Source: Chloroflexota bacterium
GTDB taxonomy: Bacteria; Chloroflexota; Dehalococcoidia; SZUA-161
Direction: 5' to 3'
Length of the DNA: 6,657 bases
Assembly: GCA_016865955.1 (NCBI GenBank)
Contig: VGNW01000130.1
Coordinates: 1 to 6,657, forward strand
Shown: piece after piece, positions 1 through 5,097 of the stretch
How the letters are laid out: each line of letters starts with the position of its first letter
How positions within the stretch are numbered: position 1 is the stretch's first letter
Notes under the pieces: model-generated
Seen by the model: only the letters and a program-made list of their open reading frames with translations
What the model was told of the DNA's origin: nothing
Database searches by the model: none
Program-made: the position numbers and the translations under genes

Positions 1-432
1 TTTCTCATGTCTGAAGCGCGGCAAGTCGTGTATCGAGGGTACAAGCTCATTGGGCTCCAGCGCACCCAGAACAAATTCCGGGGAAATATCTTCACCGCGT
101 ATGTAGTCCTTCACCAGCCGGCGTGCGATTTCGGGAGTAACGTAACCATAAGCAATTTGGGGGTAACCAGGTTTCGCTATGATAACCATTGGTTCAGCAT
201 AGCAATGTCCCATACATCCTACCTCAAGTATGCGGACACCATCCTGTTCTTTTCCCAGCTCATCCTTTATCGCCTGCAACACACTCAATGCGCCCGCTGC
301 CCTGCCGCATGTGGCAGCGCTGACCATGATAACCGGCTTGCTGCCGTCCCATAAAGTCTGCCACCGTCCAAGCGCGTGTTCTTTTATCCCGTTAAAATTT
401 GCGGCAATGTTTGCGGAAGCTGCAAAAGTCAC
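1..432 (-). CDS. nuoF: NuoF/HymB-type NADH dehydrogenase subunit, N-terminal part (runs off the window)
   Basis: The first 144 codons of a NuoF/HymB-like diaphorase subunit; the rest lies beyond position 1. The visible part is an N-terminal thioredoxin-like domain with a CGRAAGA motif (C42) and a GCMGHCYAEP motif (C73, C77), the usual signature of the [2Fe-2S] extension in front of the NADH/FMN-binding core in HymB/HydB and formate-dehydrogenase beta subunits. E. coli NuoF lacks this extension. The NADH and FMN sites and the [4Fe-4S] cysteines are outside the window. I chose the GTG start at 432 because it overlaps the nuoE stop by 4 bp (GTGA) and has AGAGGG 6 nt upstream; the first in-frame ATG is about codon 36, inside the domain. 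The expected role is oxidising or reducing NAD(H) with FMN and passing electrons to Fe-S clusters. Only three cysteines are seen in this domain. Whether the complex is a hydrogenase, a formate dehydrogenase or complex I cannot be decided from here. Confidence 0.88.
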   Translation of the reverse strand, partial: MTFAASANIAANFNGIKEHALGRWQTLWDGSKPVIMVSAATCGRAAGALSVLQAIKDELGKEQDGVRILEVGCMGHCYAEPMVIIAKPGYPQIAYGYVTPEIARRLVKDYIRGEDISPEFVLGALEPNELVPSIHDLPRFRHEK

Positions 433-983
433 TGATTGCCCTCTGTCTTCTTATCTTTCTCCAGCTTATGCGCCAGTAAAACGCCATCCACTCTGGTGGG
501 GCTCATTTTACCTTCCGTTTTATTATCGATAACATTTACAGGCGCCATAGCACAACAACCAACGCAGGCAACGGTGTCCAGGTCAAACTCGCGGTCTGGA
601 GTCGTATTACCTGGAGCTATATTCAACCGTCTCTTCCAGGCATCCAATATGATGTAGCCGCCTTTCATATGACATGCCGTGCCCAGACACACTCTTACCG
701 AATGTTTCCCGGGAGGGTTAAGCCTGAACTGGTTGTAGAAAGTAACCACGCCGTAGACATCCACGGGGGGCATCTTGAGGAACCCGGCGACTTCAATAAG
801 CGCCTCACGGGGAAGATAACCCAGACGTTCCTGAACCTGTTGCAGAATAGGTACGAGGTTTTCTCTTTTCCTGTCGAAATACTTCAAGACCTTTTTTGTT
901 GCCTGGAGAATCTCTGCCAGCTCCGATTCCTCATTTATTGCTTTTGTATCCGAAGCAGCAGGCATCTTTACGTTATCTTGCAT
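429..983 (-). CDS. nuoE: NuoE/HymA-type [2Fe-2S] subunit of NADH dehydrogenase module
   Basis: A 184-residue thioredoxin-like ferredoxin of the NuoE/HymA (24-kDa) family, about the usual length. A helical N-terminal region (about residues 18-70, including LVPILQQVQERLGYLP) precedes the cluster domain. The four cluster ligands are visible as C99-x4-C104 (CLGTAC) and C140-x3-C144 (CVGCC), with the conserved AMAPV after them. It holds one [2Fe-2S] cluster and works bound to NuoF in a cytoplasmic NAD(H)-oxidising module. The first ATG (983) is used; a second ATG at codon 7 is possible, and neither has a strong Shine-Dalgarno at ideal spacing. The stop codon overlaps the GTG of nuoF, so the two are almost surely translationally coupled. 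It lies 34 bp after the DUF2007 gene in what looks like one operon. The lysine-rich tail (residues 173-184) is not part of the fold. The family is certain; the parent complex is not. Confidence 0.95.
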   Translation of the reverse strand: MQDNVKMPAASDTKAINEESELAEILQATKKVLKYFDRKRENLVPILQQVQERLGYLPREALIEVAGFLKMPPVDVYGVVTFYNQFRLNPPGKHSVRVCLGTACHMKGGYIILDAWKRRLNIAPGNTTPDREFDLDTVACVGCCAMAPVNVIDNKTEGKMSPTRVDGVLLAHKLEKDKKTEGNQ

Positions 984-1017
984 CCCCGGTCAATCCCCAG
1001 ATGAATTCGGCTCTTTC

Positions 1018-1284
1018 TTATGAGTTACTTTCGTTGTTGTTGAGCTTGTCTAGGTCTTGAGGTTCGATTATCTGCTTTGCCTCATCGACGAATTTGGTCG
1101 GCACAAGAACTTTAATCATACCGAGCCCATCCACAGTAATTCCGTATATTCTACCTATGCTTTCATACTCAAGCAAAACAGGTATTCCTTCGCTCTCAAG
1201 GTGAGACTTAATCACATTAGCCTCAAGCTCTCCCTGAGCTATGTGTATAACCTCAAAATCCTTTTGCCTCATCATCTTGCTCAC
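1018..1284 (-). CDS. Small DUF2007-family protein (putative signal-transducing)
   Basis: An 88-residue protein with the DUF2007 pattern: a short beta strand, then a helix carrying GELEANVIKSHLESEGIPVLL (residues 18-38), then a strand ending IKVLVP (57-62), and a final helix FVDEAKQII. The family is described as small putative signal-transducing proteins, but no biochemical role is settled and none is claimed here. No membrane segment or signal peptide is present. The start is uncertain. The GTG at 1284 gives the longest form, but ATG codons 4 and 5 (1275 and 1272) are equally possible, and no clear Shine-Dalgarno precedes any of them. The gene sits 40 bp after the flavoprotein gene and 34 bp before nuoE, on the same strand with no terminator between. 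It is therefore probably cotranscribed with redox genes, which hints at, but does not show, a role linked to them. The acidic, Asn/Ser-rich tail (residues 75-88) is likely disordered. Confidence 0.8.
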   Translation of the reverse strand: MSKMMRQKDFEVIHIAQGELEANVIKSHLESEGIPVLLEYESIGRIYGITVDGLGMIKVLVPTKFVDEAKQIIEPQDLDKLNNNESNS

Positions 1285-1324
1285 GCCGTATGCTTAATAA
1301 TGATAGCTGAAAACCGACTGCTGA

Positions 1325-1891
1325 CTATTTCTGAACCAGCCTCTTACCCAGCTCAAGCGCATCAGTCAGAGCTGCTGCATGTTGTTTTATCTCCCCTCTG
1401 GCATCCACACCTCGAACTAAAAGCTCATCTGCATACTCTACACCGATGGCTTCAAAGAAGTATTTAACTGTCAACGTAGCACCTTCGAACAGTCTCTTGC
1501 CCTTCGTGGCGCCTACCCCGATGAATGCCCCTTTCCTGCCCGGACCGGGCAAATTCTGCTTGAGTATATGTTTTCTCGCCCATAGCGCCTGGCTTCTATC
1601 AACAAGTGCTTTCGCCTGCGCGGTCAGCCCGTAGAAAAACATCGGCGAGGCAATTATTACCACATCGGCATTAAGCAGCTTGGGGTATACCGTATCCATA
1701 TCATCTCTGATAACACAGTTGCCATCCTTGAAACAGCCCAGATATTCCTTGCAAGGGGCTATCTTGAGTTTATCAACCACTATCTTCTCTGTCTCTGCGC
1801 CCTTGTCTCGAGCCCCTTTCAATGCCTCTTCCAGCAACAGGTCGGTATTTCCCTTTATTCTGGGGCTTCCCATAATACCCAGCACTTTCAA
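1325..1891 (-). CDS. Flavodoxin-fold NADPH-dependent FMN reductase-like protein
   Basis: A 188-residue flavoprotein of the NADPH-dependent FMN reductase / iron-sulfur flavoprotein superfamily. The N-terminus MKVLGIMGSPR followed by KGNT (residues 1-16) is the FMN phosphate-binding loop. DDMDTVYPKLLNADVVIIASPMFFYG (split here as residues 63-76 and 77-88) is the typical second flavin-contact region, followed by the KALVDR helix. Between them are three cysteines, C47, C53 and C59, where Fe-S relatives carry a tighter four-Cys motif; a [4Fe-4S] cluster is therefore doubtful. The reading frame stays open up to 2116, but the start is best placed at the TTG at 1891. It has a perfect GGAGG 8 nt upstream and gives the family's standard N-terminus, whereas longer forms would run through the promoter and terminator. 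It is the first gene of the likely operon with DUF2007 and nuoE-nuoF. Likely a cytoplasmic electron-transfer or flavin-reducing protein; partner and substrate unknown. Confidence 0.87.
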   Translation of the reverse strand: MKVLGIMGSPRIKGNTDLLLEEALKGARDKGAETEKIVVDKLKIAPCKEYLGCFKDGNCVIRDDMDTVYPKLLNADVVIIASPMFFYGLTAQAKALVDRSQALWARKHILKQNLPGPGRKGAFIGVGATKGKRLFEGATLTVKYFFEAIGVEYADELLVRGVDARGEIKQHAAALTDALELGKRLVQK

Positions 1892-1899
1892 AACCGGCA

Positions 1900-1904
1900 C
1901 CTCC
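1900..1904 (-). promoter_or_regulatory. Ribosome binding site (GGAGG) of the flavoprotein gene
   Basis: A perfect GGAGG on the minus strand, separated by 8 nt from the TTG codon at 1891. It decides the start of the flavoprotein gene: the only other nearby candidate, a GTG at 1900, overlaps the GGAGG itself and could not be served by it. Confidence 0.85.
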
Positions 1905-1940
1905 GATTGGACTGTGCAAAAGTAAACCACCAGCAATGCT

Positions 1941-1969
1941 ATTATAAACTGTTCCGCTGCTTCTGTCTT
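1941..1969 (-). promoter_or_regulatory. Sigma70-type promoter of the flavoprotein-DUF2007-nuoEF operon
   Basis: On the minus strand the -35 box AAGACA (1964-1969, 4 of 6 matches to TTGACA) is followed by exactly 17 bp and a perfect -10 box TATAAT (1941-1946). Transcription would begin near 1934-1935, leaving a leader of about 43 nt that contains the GGAGG at 1900-1904. It lies 27 bp after the terminator of the protease gene, a layout expected for the start of a new transcription unit. No operator-like palindrome was noticed next to it. Confidence 0.65.
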
Positions 1970-1996
1970 GCTTAAATTTTGAACTTGCATATGGCG

Positions 1997-2035
1997 AAAA
2001 AATAAAGGGCTGGGTTTAGAACCTCGCCCTTTATT
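1997..2035 (-). terminator. Intrinsic terminator after the subtilase gene
   Basis: On the minus strand the sequence forms a perfect 10-bp stem, AATAAAGGGC (2026-2035) with GCCCTTTATT (2001-2010). Inside the 15-nt interior, GGTT and AACC (2020-2023 with 2013-2016) can extend the hairpin around a 3-nt CTA tip. The 3' arm runs into six consecutive T residues (1997-2002). It begins 33 nt after the protease stop codon. The plus-strand side lacks a comparable T run, so it should act mainly on leftward transcripts and insulate the protease from the operon downstream. Confidence 0.9.
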
Positions 2036-2067
2036 ACATGCTGTTCTAGTTATCCAGGAATCATATG

Positions 2068-3723
2068 CTACCGGTAATTGTAGCTTGCCGTGCTTACTCC
2101 TTTTGCTGTGTCCCATGTGTATGAAACATGCTTTACGGAATACACTTTCACGGAATAATTACCTGTTGGAGCGGAGTTCACCCGATAAGTAAATTGGCCT
2201 GAATTGTCAGTGTATCCCGATGTTCTCGCTACCACCGTGCCGTTTCTCTTTATCTCCACCGACAGCCAGGCTTTAAATACCGGGCTGGGATTGACCACTG
2301 TGAACTTAATCGCCAGGTCACCTCGGCTTGATTCGAAGCTTATGCTTTCCACCCACATCTTTGAAGGAGCAGGCGCAGGTGAGGGCGACAAAGTAGGCAC
2401 CGGCGTTGGCACTACTGTGGGCACCGGTGTAGGTGTCGGCGTAGGCGCTACCGTTGGCACCGGTGTTGGTGTTGGTATTACAGTAGGCACAGGTGTAGGC
2501 GTAAAAGTCGCGCCCGGCGAAGAGACAGTTTCATGCGAAAAACCGGAGACCGCCCTGTAGGCGTTGATGCGACCACAAGCCACATCCATTGCCAGACTAT
2601 CACAGTTTGACTCTATCGCTGCTCTAACCTCATCGTTAATCCTGCCGTTGCCGTTACTATCGCTCGCAACGCTAAAAACCAATCCCGCAAGTCCCGCCAC
2701 ATGAGAAGTTGCCATCGAAGTTCCCGATTTATAAGCGTACTGTCCGCCCGGCATGGTCGAATAGATCGACAATCCCGGCGCAGCCACATCTACCCAGCTA
2801 CCGTGATTCGACCACGATGTCATATTATCGCTACTGTCGCTGGCTCCGATTGCCATGCAGTTAGCATAGTATGCAGGATAGAAAGGAGTAGTGCTGCCGT
2901 TATTGCCTGCAGCCGCTACTACAACCGCTCCTTTACTCCAGGCATAATTAATTGCGCTCTCCAATGTTGTAGAAGCAATACTACCTCCGAGGCTCATACT
3001 GATAACATTTGCGCCGTTATCCGCAGCCCAGATAATGCCTTTGGCGATCCAGGAATAATAACCATAACCGTCATCGCCGAGGACTTTAACATTCATGATG
3101 CTGCAATTGTGCCCTATGCCGGCGATTCCGATGCCGTTGTCGGTTTCAGCAGCAGCAATGCCCGCTACATGAGTCCCGTGACTCTGTCCATTAGCAGCAG
3201 CAGTAGCACTTCCCGTGAAGTTGACGCTGGATACAATTTTGCCCGAGAGGTCTCTGTGCCCCAGGTCGATGCCCGTATCAAGGATAGCAATTCGTATATT
3301 TCGATTCCCCTGCGTTACATCCCATGCCTGAAAAGCTTGAACCTTGTTCAGTGCCCATTGCAGGTTGAGATTATAGTCGTTTGGTGTATCGACGGTTCTT
3401 GCTACGCTGTCTATCTCTACATGGCTGACGTTGCTATTGCGATTTCGTAACGCCAGTTTGGCGGCTATCTCGCTGCGAGGCACTCTAATTACCTCAGCCC
3501 CTATTTGCGACAACGAAAGTTCAACTTCGCCACCGAAAAGTGCATTTACTTCATCTATGTTTCTTTGACTGGTGTCTGCTTTGAAATGCACAATTAAACG
3601 TTCGTATTTAGAGCCATCGTATTTATCTTCCTCTCCCGCTACTGCAGGCGCCGCAAAAGCAATTAAACTGAGCAGTAAGCTCAGGATAATTGAAGCAAAA
3701 ATCGATTTCTTAACGAACACCAT
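2068..3723 (-). CDS. Secreted subtilisin-like serine protease (S8) with Pro/Thr linker and C-terminal beta domain
   Basis: A 551-residue exported subtilase. Residues 1-29 are a signal peptide (KK, hydrophobic core 8-24, APAVAG cleavage region). Residues about 40-112 resemble the fervidolysin-like N-terminal propeptide (ERLIVHFKAD). The catalytic domain is about 120-395, with D149 in ILDTGID, H182 in SHGTHVAG, oxyanion N274 in AAAGNN and S336 in SGTSMATSHVAG, so it should be active. The residue normally Pro after GTSMA(T/A) is Ser here (S340). An insert at 355-365 (DSNGNGRINDE) resembles an EF-hand/dockerin loop but has Val at position 12. A Pro/Thr/Val linker (408-453) leads to a C-terminal domain (456-551) that looks beta-rich and unassigned. 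No LPxTG or transmembrane anchor is seen, so it is probably released or held by the last domain. The start is the ATG at 3723 with GGAGG 9 nt upstream. The gene appears monocistronic, between its own promoter region and a terminator. Confidence 0.95.
   Translation of the reverse strand: MVFVKKSIFASIILSLLLSLIAFAAPAVAGEEDKYDGSKYERLIVHFKADTSQRNIDEVNALFGGEVELSLSQIGAEVIRVPRSEIAAKLALRNRNSNVSHVEIDSVARTVDTPNDYNLNLQWALNKVQAFQAWDVTQGNRNIRIAILDTGIDLGHRDLSGKIVSSVNFTGSATAAANGQSHGTHVAGIAAAETDNGIGIAGIGHNCSIMNVKVLGDDGYGYYSWIAKGIIWAADNGANVISMSLGGSIASTTLESAINYAWSKGAVVVAAAGNNGSTTPFYPAYYANCMAIGASDSSDNMTSWSNHGSWVDVAAPGLSIYSTMPGGQYAYKSGTSMATSHVAGLAGLVFSVASDSNGNGRINDEVRAAIESNCDSLAMDVACGRINAYRAVSGFSHETVSSPGATFTPTPVPTVIPTPTPVPTVAPTPTPTPVPTVVPTPVPTLSPSPAPAPSKMWVESISFESSRGDLAIKFTVVNPSPVFKAWLSVEIKRNGTVVARTSGYTDNSGQFTYRVNSAPTGNYSVKVYSVKHVSYTWDTAKGVSTASYNYR
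2365..2502 (-). repeat. Degenerate tandem repeat coding for the protease Pro/Thr/Val linker
   Basis: This part of the protease gene encodes residues 408-453, built from four copies of PTPVPT (starting at residues 409, 419, 431 and 439; spacings 10, 12 and 8 residues) with V/I/A spacers, ending in SPSPAPAP. Codons differ between copies, so the DNA repeat is imperfect and probably old. Such linkers are extended, flexible and often glycosylated, and separate a catalytic domain from a surface- or substrate-binding domain. Confidence 0.85.
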
Positions 3724-3732
3724 GATGTCTTA

Positions 3733-3737
3733 CCTCC
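3733..3737 (-). promoter_or_regulatory. Ribosome binding site (GGAGG) of the subtilase gene
   Basis: A perfect GGAGG on the minus strand, 9 nt before the ATG at 3723. It supports that ATG as the start, and the resulting N-terminus is a textbook signal peptide. Confidence 0.85.
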
Positions 3738-3760
3738 ACGGCTGGCTACACCTTAATATC

Positions 3761-3790
3761 ATGGTAATGTCATAGATCGAGGTATGTGAA
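3761..3790 (-). promoter_or_regulatory. Possible promoter of the subtilase gene
   Basis: On the minus strand TTCACA (3785-3790, 5 of 6 matches to the -35 consensus) is followed by 18 bp and TACCAT (3761-3766, 4 of 6 matches to the -10 consensus). The -10 is weak. A competing extended -10 (TG, one base, TATTAA at 3753-3758) exists but lacks a good -35. The -35 lies inside one arm of the inverted repeat at 3783-3814. Confidence 0.35.
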
Positions 3791-3814
3791 TCACCCATAA
3801 GGTCATTTCACATA
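3783..3814. promoter_or_regulatory. Inverted repeat upstream of the subtilase gene (candidate operator)
   Basis: Two perfect 8-bp arms, TATGTGAA (3783-3790) and TTCACATA (3807-3814), are separated by 16 bp. The symmetry can be extended by about five more positions (TCACC against TGACC) if one base is bulged. It begins 60 bp upstream of the protease ATG, and one arm contains the candidate -35 box. No T run follows, so it is not a terminator. It could bind a dimeric regulator. The centre is too wide for a CRP-type TGTGA-N6-TCACA site. The rest of the gap (3815-3919) shows no strong signal; only a tandem GATTTGGC pair near the previous gene's end was noticed. Confidence 0.4.
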
Positions 3815-3919
3815 TAGGAAATAGTAACTTTAGAATGAGTGATTAGTACTAGCTGAAGCTATTTTGTGGCTATTGGAGTGGTACCGAGGGATGGATTTGG
3901 CGATTTGGCCGGGTTAACC

Positions 3920-4990
3920 TTATTCCGCTTTGATCTCCTCGAAAACACGGAGGAACTGCTCCGCAATCCGGGGTGCAGAGTTTGCCGATACGTATCTATG
4001 AGCTGCCGCCAGGCCCATTTTGATATTATCAGCCTCATTAAAAATGTCCCGAAGTTTTTGTTCCAGGTCGGTAAGGTCGCTATACTTGACCACTTCCTCA
4101 CCGGACAGGTCGAAGAAATTGCAGTAACCGGGCACCAACACAGGGCGCCCTGCTCCGAGACAAGTCGCAACGCAGGATGACACACCGACTCCCTCAATGC
4201 TCACTCTGCCATAGTAGATATAAGCGTCACTGGCATGTAGATATGTGTAAAGTCTATCGTCTGAGGGCATCTCTTCGCGCATTAGAAAGAAAGACGGCGA
4301 TTTAAACTCTTGCGCTGCAGACTGCGTATGATGTGAGATAAGGAGAAAAAGTACGGGATATTCTCCGGACAATCTATCGAACACAGGAAAAAGGTCTACG
4401 TGGAAATAAAGGCTATCAGCCCCATAGGCCAGCACTATTTTCCTGTTAAGCGGCAAATCGAGATGCCTTCGCGCTTTTACCTTATTTCCGTGTTCCGGAT
4501 GATGACAGGGAAATGGTATTATAGCGATCTTCTCGGCGGGGAAGGCCTCGATGAGGAAGTCCTTATATCTGCTATCGAAACAGACGATGGCATCCCAGTT
4601 GAATTTGTACCAGTTAGGGTCTTGCGGCAAACCGGTTTCATGTACGACCAGCACCGTCTTTGCTTTCTTCTGTATTTGTGGAAAAATCCCCAGCAGTTCC
4701 GGCATAGGCATTATCTGAGCCATCTCCACCAGAAATATCTCGTAGTCTTCTTCAAGAAATGGCTTCGGGTTGAAGAAATAGTCGCTACGCTCCCTTTCAC
4801 CCCAGATATCCTGCATGTAGCAGCGCTGCACAAAAGATTCATCGGCTCCGTACCTCAAAGAAATATCCATACCGCCGGGAGCAAATATTACCAGCTTGTG
4901 TCCCATTTCGAGCCAGGCTCTTCCAATAGGTTCAGCGTGAGCGGACTGACCCGATGGCACGTTCCACCTGGTCATCATAGCTATTTTCAT
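3920..4990 (-). CDS. GT-B-type glycosyltransferase-like protein, copy 2
   Basis: A 356-residue cytoplasmic protein with the outline of a GT4/GT1-like glycosyltransferase. The N-terminal half starts with MKIAMMTRWNVPSGQSAHAEP, a glycine/serine turn followed by a helix as in GT-B acceptor domains, and then GHKLVIFAP. The C-terminal half has KIVLAYG (184-190), LYTYLHASDAYIYYG (247-261), IEGVGVSSCVATCLGAGRPVLV (split as 265-275 and 276-286) and GYCNFFD, matching the nucleotide-sugar-binding region. E266 fits the first Glu of the EX7E motif, but the second position (274) is Val. It is about 64% identical to the preceding gene (hand count, 228 of 356 positions, no gaps), so it arose by tandem duplication. 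No signal peptide or membrane segment is seen. The ATG at 4990 is used because it aligns exactly with the start of the other copy, although the Shine-Dalgarno is weak. Donor and acceptor are unknown; surface-glycan assembly is inferred from the DegT neighbour. Confidence 0.8.
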   Translation of the reverse strand: MKIAMMTRWNVPSGQSAHAEPIGRAWLEMGHKLVIFAPGGMDISLRYGADESFVQRCYMQDIWGERERSDYFFNPKPFLEEDYEIFLVEMAQIMPMPELLGIFPQIQKKAKTVLVVHETGLPQDPNWYKFNWDAIVCFDSRYKDFLIEAFPAEKIAIIPFPCHHPEHGNKVKARRHLDLPLNRKIVLAYGADSLYFHVDLFPVFDRLSGEYPVLFLLISHHTQSAAQEFKSPSFFLMREEMPSDDRLYTYLHASDAYIYYGRVSIEGVGVSSCVATCLGAGRPVLVPGYCNFFDLSGEEVVKYSDLTDLEQKLRDIFNEADNIKMGLAAAHRYVSANSAPRIAEQFLRVFEEIKAE

Positions 4991-5043
4991 GCTGACTCGC
5001 TTTGATTCATAGTAACGCGTGGTGATAGAATGACCCGCTTACT

Positions 5044-5072
5044 ATTATATTATGAGGATGAAGAGGAATAAA
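5044..5072 (-). promoter_or_regulatory. Possible internal promoter before the second glycosyltransferase
   Basis: In the 107-bp gap between the two glycosyltransferase genes the minus strand holds a perfect TATAAT (5044-5049), with TTTATT (5067-5072, 3 of 6 matches to -35) 17 bp upstream. Transcription would start near 5037, about 47 nt before the ATG. The poor -35 and the A/T-rich setting make chance likely. No terminator is seen in the gap, so read-through from the upstream copy is also expected. Confidence 0.3.
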
Positions 5073-5097
5073 CCTGTCGGCTAAGCTCGATTCCCGT

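Noticed and set aside
1301..1327. Repeated GCTGA words between the flavoprotein and DUF2007 genes
   Set aside because: Only two exact copies of a 5-mer are present (1306-1310 and 1320-1324), too short and too few to call a repeat element from this window alone.
1892..2116. N-terminal extension of the flavoprotein up to 2116
   Set aside because: It would run through the promoter, the terminator and the end of the protease gene, and it adds sequence not found in the family. The TTG at 1891 with GGAGG is far better.
2204..2560. Plus-strand open frame rich in Gly-Val-Thr repeats
   Set aside because: It is the antisense of the protease linker; the GVGVG-like repeats simply mirror the Pro/Thr/Val codons. 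No ribosome binding site or family match.
2701..3450. Long (249-codon) plus-strand open frame
   Set aside because: It lies entirely antisense to the protease catalytic domain, has a Cys/His/Arg-rich unnatural composition and matches no family.
3783..3814. CRP/FNR-type binding site
   Set aside because: The arms contain TGTGA/TCACA but are 16 bp or more apart rather than 6, so a standard CRP-family site does not fit; kept only as an unassigned inverted repeat.
4400..5005. Plus-strand open frame of 201 codons, with a similar 192-codon one at 5611-6189
   Set aside because: Both are antisense to the two paralogous glycosyltransferase genes. Their resemblance to each other follows from the duplication of the real genes on the other strand.
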